This document shows positions 1 through 6,041 of a stretch of DNA of 7,656 nucleotides, in pieces. The stretch comes from an uncultured Clostridia bacterium (lineage in GTDB: Bacteria > Bacillota > Clostridia > Lachnospirales > CAG-274). The DNA lies in the NCBI GenBank assembly GCA_946630405.1, contig CAMOYW010000035.1:1-7656 (forward strand), written 5' to 3'. The first letter of the stretch is position 1; each line of letters opens with the position of its first letter. The translations under genes and the position numbers were made by a program. Below the pieces are notes generated by a model. It saw only the letters and a list, made by a program, of their open reading frames with translations, searched no databases and was not told the DNA's origin.

Positions 1-411
1 ATATTTTTGACCCATTATTAGATCATGCATTAGAATTCTTTTACCGGATCCATCCCGAAGCTTTGCGTCTAAATAACCATCTTTTCTTAATCTCCAACAA
101 TAGTCTTTAATTAAATCATAATCTCCTAAATCAAAATAAAACTTATCATTGTTAGAGGTAAATCCTATCCCATAATCATTAGATGTTAGGTCGTATATAT
201 TTTCTTTAATACGATTATTTCTCGCACAGTCTTTTGAATAACATCCACAACTTGGAACTGGCCTATGTAACAAATCAGTAGTTGTAATAAGAGTTTCGTT
301 TCCGCAATCGCATATACACTTCCACAACACCTATCCTCGGCATCTTTGATCAGTTTTTTCTAATACAAATAATCTTCCGAATTTTTTATTCTCTAAGTCA
401 TATTTCTTCAT
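1..411 (-). pseudogene. HNH homing-endonuclease-like phage protein, N-terminal part, interrupted by in-frame TAG; runs off left edge
   Basis: An ATG at 411-409, with a GAGG site about 8 bases upstream, opens a frame of 137 codons that reaches the window edge without its own stop. The only interruption is TAG at codon 27 (333-331). Codons 1-26 read MKKYDLENKKFGRLFVLEK and onward, the usual start of small phage HNH proteins. After the TAG comes WKCICDCGNE, then SCGC (codons 32-57), a Cys pattern typical of the same family and probably zinc-binding. Codons 74-135 resemble the DNA-binding segment that precedes the HNH motif, including FYFDLGDYDLIKDYCW and MHDLIMG. The HNH catalytic part would lie beyond the edge. 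Its start lies 11 bases past the stop of the upstream gene and its SD overlaps that stop, so the two are co-transcribed. Homology on both sides of the TAG indicates a nonsense mutation, suppression or recoding, or a sequencing error. A restart at GTG directly after the TAG is possible but weakly supported. Confidence 0.6.
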
Positions 412-980
412 ATATTATTCCTCACGCAAACAAATCTTCATCATCTTCTGTTTCAGGCGCATTCATTGCGGCTTCAAGAACAGTTTCAACTGTCTCTTCT
501 TTTACAATAGTAAACTTGTCGTCATCGAATTCGCTTACAGTTATACCACAATCATATGCACCATCCGCAGCATCATCACGCAAATCAAAATCGGAAATCT
601 TATACTGTGTAATGCGGTTTCCGTAGATAGATCCACGAGGTCTAAAGTCATCAATAGTTTTCAGTCCAAGAGCAATTGCTTCTTTCTGATTCGGTGTCAA
701 ACTCGACTCGTCAAAAGCAACTTCTTCGGCTCCATTTACATAAGTAAAGATCATGCGCAGAGTATAAACTGTATTCTTTTTGAGTGTGCATTTAATTTTG
801 CCTTGTTCTCTTACAAACCCAAGATTCTTTAGCTTGTAATCAAGCACCTGCACATGATGCTCATTGTTAAAGTCGATCTTAGACGCATCAAACACACACT
901 GCTGCGGAAGGAATTTGTTTCCAGTGTCTTTATCAATATACTCACGAGTATATCCATTGATATAGATCTTCTTTTCCGTT
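1..980 (-). mobile_element. Phage-like segment joined inside an rluB-type gene (right limit approximate, left limit outside window)
   Basis: This stretch holds the HNH-like frame and the 3' three quarters of the chimeric gene, which are tightly coupled on the minus strand and look phage-derived. The right limit is inferred. Homology to the RluB family stops near residue 60 of the chimeric gene, and Ile codons change from ATA (seven of seven up to residue 54) to almost only ATT/ATC from residue 60 onward. No integrase, att repeat or transposase is visible, so the mode of entry is unknown. An assembly join between a phage contig and a chromosome contig would look the same. The foreign character is fairly clear; calling it a genuine insertion is not. 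Confidence 0.5.
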
Positions 981-1144
981 ACTATGGGCTTTCCGTCAAG
1001 GAGTATATTGTAGGAGGTCTCGGCTTTATCACCGAGCTTTGCGGTTTTTCCGTTTACGCTTACTCTTCCGCTCTCTATTATTTTTTCACATTCTCTGCGT
1101 GAGCCTATACCGGCTTCTGCCATTATTTTTTGTATTCTTTCCAT
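422..1144 (-). CDS. Chimeric protein: S4 domain of RluB/RsuA-type pseudouridine synthase fused to a phage-type protein
   Basis: The frame is 240 aa. Residues 1-55 match the N-terminus of RluB/RsuA pseudouridine synthases: MERIQKIMAEAGIGSRRECE, then a GRVSVNGKTAKLGDK segment and LLDGKPI, which is an S4 RNA-binding domain. In that family KIYI is normally followed by LNKPKG and a catalytic domain with a GRLD motif. Here residue 63 onward reads NGYTREYIDKDTGNKF instead, and the whole synthase domain is absent. Residues 63-240 look like a phage accessory protein and end in a very acidic tail, EDDEDLFA, reminiscent of single-stranded DNA-binding protein tails. That resemblance is an inference. The length happens to match a normal RluB (~240 aa), which could mislead automatic annotation. 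The start is set by TGAGGA about 7 bases upstream of ATG 1144 and by the family's usual N-terminus. It cannot act as a pseudouridine synthase; whether the fusion is made or functional is unknown. Confidence 0.75.
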   Translation of the reverse strand: MERIQKIMAEAGIGSRRECEKIIESGRVSVNGKTAKLGDKAETSYNILLDGKPIVTEKKIYINGYTREYIDKDTGNKFLPQQCVFDASKIDFNNEHHVQVLDYKLKNLGFVREQGKIKCTLKKNTVYTLRMIFTYVNGAEEVAFDESSLTPNQKEAIALGLKTIDDFRPRGSIYGNRITQYKISDFDLRDDAADGAYDCGITVSEFDDDKFTIVKEETVETVLEAAMNAPETEDDEDLFA

Positions 1145-1172
1145 TTTTTATCCTCAAAAATCGTATAGGGCA

Positions 1173-1201
1173 ATAATAGCATATTTTTATATTTTTATCA
1201 A
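1173..1201 (-). promoter_or_regulatory. Sigma-A promoter of the rluB-type gene
   Basis: On the minus strand there is a -35 TTGATA (1201-1196), a 17-base spacer and a -10 TATTAT (1178-1173). Transcription would start near 1166, giving a leader of about 22 bases before ATG 1144. It is presumably the native promoter of the original chromosomal gene. Confidence 0.7.
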
Positions 1202-1235
1202 CCGATGAAAAATTATCGAAATTTATAAATATTGA

Positions 1236-1264
1236 TTGACAATACATCGTATTAGTGTTATTAT
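1236..1264 (+). promoter_or_regulatory. Sigma-A promoter of the lysine operon
   Basis: A perfect -35 TTGACA (1236-1241), a 17-base spacer and a -10 TATTAT (1259-1264) preceded by TGT give an extended -10. Predicted initiation at about 1270-1272 falls on the first base of riboswitch helix P1, which supports the assignment. It is divergent from the rluB-type promoter, with only about 35 bases between the two -35 boxes. Confidence 0.85.
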
Positions 1265-1271
1265 GAAACAT

Positions 1272-1436
1272 AGATAGAGGTGCGGGTTGCATCAGTAGCA
1301 TGAAGGACGGGCAGTTACCGTGTGATTTTGTGTGAAAGGGTAAACCGCCGAAGGCTGAGTACTTACTGCAGTGCTTTGCTTGGTTGCCGAGGCGAACAGC
1401 CCTGTGACTGTCATTGTTTTCAATGGAGTGCTATCT
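1272..1436 (+). promoter_or_regulatory. Lysine riboswitch (L-box) aptamer
   Basis: The leader carries the conserved L-box blocks in order: AGAGGTGCG near the 5' end, TGAAAGGG, CGCCGAAGG, GACTGTC, and GGAGTGCTATCT at the 3' end. Helix P1 is AGATAG (1272-1277) with CTATCT (1431-1436). A small P5 hairpin is CATTG/CAATG (1412-1416 with 1421-1425, TTTT loop). The aptamer binds L-lysine and is followed by a terminator, so lysine should switch off transcription of asd-dapA-dapB. The downstream genes fit this role exactly. Confidence 0.95.
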
Positions 1437-1452
1437 GTGCAAATGTTATCAC

Positions 1453-1480
1453 AGGTTGACTCTTGTCAACCTTTTTTATT
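1453..1480 (+). terminator. Intrinsic terminator of the lysine riboswitch expression platform
   Basis: A perfect 8-bp stem, AGGTTGAC (1453-1460) with GTCAACCT (1465-1472), has a 4-base loop and is followed by a T-rich run. A competing pairing is visible: CCTGTGA (1401-1407, within the aptamer) is the exact reverse complement of TCACAGG (1449-1455), which overlaps the 5' arm of the stem. That pairing could be the antiterminator used when lysine is low; this is inferred from complementarity only. Confidence 0.88.
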
Positions 1481-1483
1481 TTC

Positions 1484-1542
1484 GGGCACATCTAAAAACT
1501 CTTTCTCTGAGTTTTGCTTTAAAGCAGTTTTTAGAGATACCC
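1484..1542. repeat. 59-bp palindromic element in the asd leader (imperfect 17-bp inverted repeats)
   Basis: GGGCACATCTAAAAACT (1484-1500) and the reverse complement of 1526-1542, GGGTATCTCTAAAAACT, agree at 14 of 17 positions, with 10 contiguous perfect pairs in the inner part. Between the arms is a 12-base perfect palindrome, TGCTTTAAAGCA (1515-1526). The element lies between the attenuator and the asd ribosome binding site. The 3' side has only CCTTTT, so it is not a convincing terminator. It could be a miniature terminal-inverted-repeat element or an mRNA-stabilising hairpin. No clear target duplication flanks it. Confidence 0.55.
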
Positions 1543-1564
1543 TTTTATCAATCGGAGGAAAGAT

Positions 1565-2644
1565 ATGAAAAGTTATAATGTTGGTATCATAGGTGCTACC
1601 GGTATGGTAGGTCAGAGATTTGCTTTGCTTTTATCAAAGCATCCATGGTTTAATGTGAAGGTTGTTGCCGCAAGTTCAAGGTCTGCGGGCAAGAAGCTGA
1701 AAGATGCTATCGGAAACAAGTGGGCAATGCAGGAGCCCATCCCCGAGGAGATCGGTGAACTTACCGTAATGGATGCTACAAACGATGTTGAAAAGATCGC
1801 GTCTATGGTGGATTTTGTTTTCTGCGCCGTAAATATGAAGAAAGACGAGATAAAGGCACTTGAAGAAAAATATGCAAAAGCGGAATGTCCCGTTATCTCA
1901 AACAATTCGGCGCACAGAGGTACGGAAGACGTGCCTATGGTAGTTCCCGAACTTAATCCCGAGCATATTGAGATAATAAAGGCACAAAGAGAAAGACTTG
2001 GCACAAAGAGAGGCTTTATCGCAGTTAAGAGCAACTGCTCCATTCAAAGCTACGTACCCGCTCTTCATCCTTTAAGAAAATATGGCATTAAGAATGTGCT
2101 TGCATGTACATATCAGGCTATTTCGGGTGCAGGCAAAACTTTTGAAACATGGCCCGAGATGATAGATAATGTTATCCCTTATATCGGCGGAGAAGAGGAA
2201 AAGTCCGAAAATGAGCCTTTAAAGGTATGGGGAAAGATAGAGGGCAACAAAATCGTAAATGCCACAGAGCCTAATATCACCACACAGTGTTTAAGAGTGC
2301 CCAGCTCAGACGGACATATGGCTGCCGTGTTTGTAAGCTTTGATAGAAAGCCTGCAAAAGAGGAAATACTTAAGCTTTGGAAAGAGTTTAAGGGTGTGCC
2401 TCAGGAGCTTGAACTTCCTTCCGCTCCCAAGCAGTTTTTAAATTATTTTGAGGAAGATGACAGACCGCAGACAAAGCTTGACAGAATGCTTGAAAACGGA
2501 ATGGCAGTGTCTATGGGTCGTTTGAGAGAGGATAAACAGTACGATTATAAATTCGTATGTCTTTCACACAATACATTAAGAGGTGCTGCCGGTGGCGGTG
2601 TGCTTCTTGCAGAGCTTCTTGCGGCAAAGGGTTATTTTGATTAA
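1565..2644 (+). CDS. asd: Aspartate-semialdehyde dehydrogenase
   Basis: This cytoplasmic enzyme reduces L-aspartyl-4-phosphate with NADPH to aspartate-4-semialdehyde, the branch-point precursor of lysine/DAP, threonine and methionine. At 359 aa it has the length of the longer archaeal/fungal-like class rather than the classic enterobacterial one. The nucleotide-binding loop is GATGMVGQ (residues 10-17), followed by SNNSAHR (112-118). The catalytic cysteine is Cys158 in KSNCSIQSY, a conserved YQAISGAGK segment covers 183-191, and the substrate/base region is RVPSSDGH with Arg244 and His251. The C-terminus carries SHNTLRGAAGGGVLLAE. The start is fixed by GGAGG six bases upstream of the ATG and by the Rossmann motif close to it. 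It is the first gene of the riboswitch-controlled operon, and its stop overlaps the SD of dapA. Nothing essential is missing. Confidence 0.96.
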   Translation: MKSYNVGIIGATGMVGQRFALLLSKHPWFNVKVVAASSRSAGKKLKDAIGNKWAMQEPIPEEIGELTVMDATNDVEKIASMVDFVFCAVNMKKDEIKALEEKYAKAECPVISNNSAHRGTEDVPMVVPELNPEHIEIIKAQRERLGTKRGFIAVKSNCSIQSYVPALHPLRKYGIKNVLACTYQAISGAGKTFETWPEMIDNVIPYIGGEEEKSENEPLKVWGKIEGNKIVNATEPNITTQCLRVPSSDGHMAAVFVSFDRKPAKEEILKLWKEFKGVPQELELPSAPKQFLNYFEEDDRPQTKLDRMLENGMAVSMGRLREDKQYDYKFVCLSHNTLRGAAGGGVLLAELLAAKGYFD

Positions 2645-2655
2645 GGAGGTGCCTT

Positions 2656-3546
2656 ATGAAAAAGACGTTATTTGTTGGTTCGGGTGTTGCCATTGTTACG
2701 CCGTTTAATGAAAACGGCAGTGTTAACTTTGGAGCACTTGCCGATTTAATTGAATTTCAAATAGAGAACGAGACGGATGCCATAATTATATGCGGAACTA
2801 CGGGCGAGGCATCTACCCTTACGGATGATGAGCAGATAGCCGTTATCAAGTTCACCGTCGATAAGGTAAACAAGAGGATCCCCGTTATAGCCGGTGCCGG
2901 AAGCAATGATACTGCTCACGGTATTAATCTTTGCAAGAGATGTGAGGATGTGGGAGCTGACGGTTTGCTTATAGTTACTCCTTACTACAATAAGACCACA
3001 CAAAGAGGACTTGTTAAGTACTACACAGATATTGCTTCAAGCGTAAATCTTCCCATCATTATGTATTCCGTTGCCGGCAGAACAGGCGTGAACATTGCTC
3101 CCAAAACGGTATCCGAACTTGCCGATATAGATAATATCGTTGCCATAAAGGAAGCAAGCGGCAACATTTCTCAGGTTGCCGATATCGCCGCACTTTGCAA
3201 GGACAGAATAGATATTTACAGCGGAAATGATGATATGATCGTGCCTCTTCTTTCATTAGGAGGAAAGGGTGTAATATCCGTGCTTGCAAATGTTGCACCC
3301 AAATATACTCATGACATGGTAAAGAGTTTTGTAAACGGAGAAACTGTAAAAGCATGCAGAATGCAGCTTGATTGTATGAATCTTGTACACAATCTTTTCT
3401 CCGAGGTCAATCCCATACCCGTAAAGGCTGCCCTTAACATGATGGGCATGAATGCAGGCGGATACAGAGCTCCTCTTATCGAAATGGAAGAAAGTAACAG
3501 AGCTAAGCTTGAAGAGAGCATGAAGGCTTTCGGACTTATTGACTGA
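2656..3546 (+). CDS. dapA: 4-hydroxy-tetrahydrodipicolinate synthase
   Basis: This is a class I aldolase-fold enzyme that condenses pyruvate with aspartate semialdehyde, the first committed step of the DAP/lysine pathway, and is cytoplasmic and normally tetrameric. The 296 aa length is typical. Visible motifs are CGTTGE (46-51, with the triad Thr), TPYYN (108-112), the active-site Tyr137 in MYSVAGRTG with Arg142, and the Schiff-base lysine Lys165 in VAIKEASGN. YSGNDD (188-193) and the VNPIPVKAAL segment near 251 are also as expected. The usual LYNVPGRTG motif is altered to MYSVAGRTG, keeping the Tyr and Arg. A very strong SD, AAGGAGGTG, begins inside the asd stop codon, 11 bases before the ATG, indicating translational coupling. 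Lysine control is expected through the leader riboswitch. Confidence 0.97.
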   Translation: MKKTLFVGSGVAIVTPFNENGSVNFGALADLIEFQIENETDAIIICGTTGEASTLTDDEQIAVIKFTVDKVNKRIPVIAGAGSNDTAHGINLCKRCEDVGADGLLIVTPYYNKTTQRGLVKYYTDIASSVNLPIIMYSVAGRTGVNIAPKTVSELADIDNIVAIKEASGNISQVADIAALCKDRIDIYSGNDDMIVPLLSLGGKGVISVLANVAPKYTHDMVKSFVNGETVKACRMQLDCMNLVHNLFSEVNPIPVKAALNMMGMNAGGYRAPLIEMEESNRAKLEESMKAFGLID

Positions 3547-3554
3547 GGTGTGCT

Positions 3555-4316
3555 ATGACAGATATTATTTTACACGGTTGCGGCGGCAAAATGGGCAGAG
3601 TGGTTGCCGATATTGTTAAAAACGATCCCGATAGCAGAGTTGTGGCAGGTATAGATGTGTATGCAAAGGGCGATTTTGACTTTCCTGTGTTTTCATCTCT
3701 TAACGAATGTGATGTAAAGGGCGATGTTATAATCGACTTTTCAACAGCTGTGGCTGTGCCCGATTTGATGGAATGGGCTGTGAAGGTAAATACTCCCGTT
3801 GTGGTTTGCACCACAGGACTTGACGAGTATGCCAACGAGAAGTTGAACGAATGTTCAAAAACAATAGGCGTGTTCAAATCTGCAAACATGAGCCTTGGTA
3901 TAAATCTTATGGCTGCCATCCTTAAAAAGTACAGTGCTGCTCTTTATGATGCTGGCTTTGATGTGGAAATAGTTGAAAGACATCACAATCAAAAGATAGA
4001 TGCACCGAGCGGAACAGCGATACTTCTTGCGGATGCCGTTAATGATGGGGTAAATACCGACCTTAAGTACGTATATGACAGAAGTTCCGTAAGGGAAAAG
4101 AGAACGAGAGATCAGCTTGGGATATCTGCCGTAAGAGGCGGAACCATAGTGGGAGACCACGAAGTCATATTTGCGGGCAGAGATGAGGTCGTTGAATTTA
4201 AGCACAGTGCATACAGCAAAGAGGTGTTTGCCATAGGTGCCGTAAAAGCGGCAAAATTCATGAAGGGCAAAACATCGGGCAAGTTTGATATGCAGGATGT
4301 AATGAACGAAATATAA
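3555..4316 (+). CDS. dapB: 4-hydroxy-tetrahydrodipicolinate reductase
   Basis: This cytoplasmic NAD(P)H-dependent enzyme reduces the DapA product to tetrahydrodipicolinate, the substrate of the later acetylase, succinylase, dehydrogenase or aminotransferase branches, none of which is present here. The 253 aa length is normal. The Rossmann loop is HGCGGKMGR (7-15), an IIDFST segment covers 59-64, and CTTGL lies at 85-89. The signature ERHHNQKIDAPSGTA (141-155) carries the catalytic His143 and Lys147. RGGTIVGDHEV (194-204) is the conserved C-terminal domain motif. The SD GAGGTG overlaps the dapA stop, with only 8 bases between stop and ATG. It is the last gene of the asd-dapA-dapB unit and is followed by a hairpin. 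Confidence 0.97.
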   Translation: MTDIILHGCGGKMGRVVADIVKNDPDSRVVAGIDVYAKGDFDFPVFSSLNECDVKGDVIIDFSTAVAVPDLMEWAVKVNTPVVVCTTGLDEYANEKLNECSKTIGVFKSANMSLGINLMAAILKKYSAALYDAGFDVEIVERHHNQKIDAPSGTAILLADAVNDGVNTDLKYVYDRSSVREKRTRDQLGISAVRGGTIVGDHEVIFAGRDEVVEFKHSAYSKEVFAIGAVKAAKFMKGKTSGKFDMQDVMNEI

Positions 4317-4323
4317 TTTACGG

Positions 4324-4355
4324 AACGCTCGGGGTGAGAAACTTCGAGCGTTTTG
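4324..4355 (+). terminator. Probable intrinsic terminator after dapB (weak T run)
   Basis: An 8-bp perfect stem, AACGCTCG (4324-4331) with CGAGCGTT (4345-4352), has a 13-base loop and is followed only by TTTTG. The stem is stable, but the T tract is short, so some read-through into the next gene is conceivable. Confidence 0.6.
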
Positions 4356-4411
4356 TGTAACATTGATAAATCAAACTATGTATTTTTGTGTACATTGACG
4401 AAAGTGATGAT

Positions 4412-4440
4412 TTGAAAACAATATAAAAATATGTTAAAAT
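4412..4440 (+). promoter_or_regulatory. Sigma-A promoter of the dockerin-protein gene
   Basis: A -35 TTGAAA (4412-4417), a 17-base spacer and a -10 TAAAAT (4435-4440) preceded by TGT form an extended -10. The start would be near 4447, leaving about 73 bases of leader before the GTG start. I recognise no regulatory RNA in that leader. Confidence 0.65.
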
Positions 4441-4519
4441 AAATTAGGGAAGTACTTTTATTTAGGGGATGAATCGATAATTTTAAATTGGGGGTAAATG
4501 ATACGAATGGAGTGATTTT

Positions 4520-5905
4520 GTGCGTAAATTTGTTAAAAAAATGGGTGCGGCGGTATTGTCGGCTGTCTTGATGGTAGGAAGTTATGTGAACGTGTTCGCC
4601 GCAAGCTTTTATGATGAGGAAGTTTCCGTAAGTGATAATGGCTATACAAAAGAAATAGTTACATCCAATAACCCCGATTGTTATTTTAAGTTTAAGATAG
4701 AAGGAGATAAGTTAAAGGCTACGGGCGTATGCAAAGACGATAATATCAATGCCATATGGATCCAATTTAGAGGGATAGGAGCTAACAGCGGTATAAAAGT
4801 TGATCCGGGTTCTTACGACCATGATAAAAATGCCAAAAGCGGATATTTGGAAGATAGCTTTTCTTTTGCGGAGAATTTAGGAAAATGTCCCGACGGTGAT
4901 TACTCACTCATGCTTTTTACATTACCGCAAACATGGGGTGATTATTGGGACGATCCCAACTGGAATAACGAAAATGCCTTGGTTTTCAGCACATATTTTA
5001 ATCACAGTATATACCTTAACAAAACGGGAGATGAGTACAATTTCGTTGTAAACAAGGCGAATTATGACAGATACAACGTATTTTATAACGACTATTTCCG
5101 TTGCAAAGATTTTTATTTGATTCAACCCCAAACTCTTGCGGGCACAAAGGTCACCGAGAAGATAAAGCTTACCGCTCAGCAGATAACCGAGGGATGTACT
5201 ACCGACTACGAAAAGATAAAGGCTGTACATGACTACGTTGCGGGCAAGCTCTACTACGACTATGATTATTTCAACAAGCGTCAGGGGGTAACGACTTATT
5301 ACGACCCTGAGCAGTTGATCGATATGGAAAAAGCTCATGCTGTCTGTGAAGGCTTTACGGGGCTTGCATCCTCTCTTCTTCGCTCTGTTGGTATTCCATG
5401 TAAGGCTGTTAGAGGTAACGGTGTAAATCTTCTTACCAATAACTGGGATGATGAAGAAGTGCAAGATAACCATTCGTGGAACGAAGCGTGGTGTGCCGAG
5501 CAAAACAGATGGGTCATATTTGACTGCGCATGGGATTGCCAAAGTGTAAAGGGTTCGCCTGAAAATGATGACGAAAGCGTCGGTGTGTTTACAAAGAAGG
5601 ATAAAAGAGATTTTTATTTTGATATAACACCCGAAGTTATTTCAAACGACCATAGAATAAACAACTACTTTGAATTTCCCGAAGATATTGCCGTTATAGG
5701 TGATGTAAATGCCGATTCTACCGTAGATGCTTCGGATATAGCGGCTATGTTAAAGTTCAACACGGGATTTTCTTCGGAGCTTACTCAGCCCTTGAAGATA
5801 AATGATGCGGACGGCAACGGAGAAATAAATATTAAAGATGCCATAGCCATAGGAAGAAAGATTGTATTTGAGACAAAAATTTCGGAGCTTGGTCAAACAT
5901 TATAA
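4520..5905 (+). CDS. Secreted transglutaminase-like (cysteine protease fold) protein with C-terminal type I dockerin
   Basis: The start is GTG 4520, with GGAG about seven bases upstream, and it gives the basic n-region MRKFVKK. A hydrophobic core to about residue 24 and VFA-A (cleavage near residue 27) complete a Sec signal peptide. Residues ~30-215 are an unrecognised, probably beta-rich region. Residues ~225-340 are a transglutaminase-like domain: Cys276 in KAHAVCEGF, His318 in DNHSWNEAW and Asp335 in WVIFDCAWD form the expected triad. Residues 394-450 are a type I dockerin with two calcium loops. D395, N397, D399, T401, D403 and D406 fill loop one; D429, D431, N433, E435, N437 and D440 fill loop two. 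Known dockerins bind cohesins on scaffoldins, so it is probably docked in an extracellular cellulosome-like complex or at the cell surface. Its substrate is unknown; peptidase, crosslinking or non-catalytic roles are all possible. It is monocistronic, with its own promoter and terminator. Confidence 0.9.
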   Translation: MRKFVKKMGAAVLSAVLMVGSYVNVFAASFYDEEVSVSDNGYTKEIVTSNNPDCYFKFKIEGDKLKATGVCKDDNINAIWIQFRGIGANSGIKVDPGSYDHDKNAKSGYLEDSFSFAENLGKCPDGDYSLMLFTLPQTWGDYWDDPNWNNENALVFSTYFNHSIYLNKTGDEYNFVVNKANYDRYNVFYNDYFRCKDFYLIQPQTLAGTKVTEKIKLTAQQITEGCTTDYEKIKAVHDYVAGKLYYDYDYFNKRQGVTTYYDPEQLIDMEKAHAVCEGFTGLASSLLRSVGIPCKAVRGNGVNLLTNNWDDEEVQDNHSWNEAWCAEQNRWVIFDCAWDCQSVKGSPENDDESVGVFTKKDKRDFYFDITPEVISNDHRINNYFEFPEDIAVIGDVNADSTVDASDIAAMLKFNTGFSSELTQPLKINDADGNGEINIKDAIAIGRKIVFETKISELGQTL

Positions 5906-5906
5906 T

Positions 5907-5931
5907 AAAAACGCCCTTAGGGGCGTTTTTT
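5907..5931 (+). terminator. Strong intrinsic terminator after the dockerin-protein gene
   Basis: ACGCCC (5911-5916) pairs with GGGCGT (5921-5926) around a TTAG loop, flanked by an A run upstream and a T run (5926-5931) downstream that extend the stem. It begins two bases after the TAA stop. Confidence 0.92.
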
Positions 5932-5978
5932 GTGAAAGAAAATAGTTTTTTTGTATATAATATTATGAATAATTCCTA

Positions 5979-6008
5979 TTTACACATTCTATTCATTTGT
6001 TGTAAAAT
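5979..6008 (+). promoter_or_regulatory. Probable promoter of the ABC transporter gene
   Basis: A -35 TTTACA (5979-5984), an 18-base spacer and a -10 TAAAAT (6003-6008) would start transcription near 6015, about 27 bases before the ATG. The region is very AT-rich and contains other TATAAT-like words, so the exact site is uncertain. Confidence 0.5.
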
Positions 6009-6041
6009 CATAATATAATAATTTGTTAATGGAGAATGGAT

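Noticed and set aside
1..980. Attachment site or integrase marking a site-specific prophage end
   Set aside because: The join falls inside a phage-type coding sequence rather than at an intergenic att core, and no recombinase gene or duplicated core is visible in the window.
1371..1568. Open frame of 65 codons on the plus strand
   Set aside because: It lies inside the lysine riboswitch, terminator and palindromic element, has no SD, and its protein resembles nothing; the RNA structure explains the sequence.
1612..2043. 143-codon open frame on the minus strand opposite asd
   Set aside because: It is an antisense shadow of a strongly conserved coding gene. The same applies to the antisense frames at 2746-3003, 3059-3355, 3309-3521, 3536-3919, 3855-4205 and 4112-4363.
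4395..4427. TTGACG with downstream TATAAA as promoter for the dockerin-protein gene
   Set aside because: The spacer is 21 bases, too long for sigma-A; the TTGAAA/TAAAAT pair with a 17-base spacer just downstream fits better.
4447..4519. Leader of the dockerin-protein gene as a riboswitch or leader peptide
   Set aside because: It has G-rich patches and very short ATG frames (for example one ending at the SD), but no recognisable aptamer core, terminator pair or amino-acid codon run.
4922..5542. 206-codon open frame on the minus strand opposite the dockerin-protein gene
   Set aside because: The plus-strand protein has a signal peptide, catalytic triad and dockerin. The antisense frame has no SD or recognisable domain.
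5930..5961. TTGTGA with TATAAT (5956-5961) as promoter for the ABC gene
   Set aside because: The spacer is 20 bases and the -35 overlaps the preceding terminator's T run; TTTACA/TAAAAT with an 18-base spacer is better placed.
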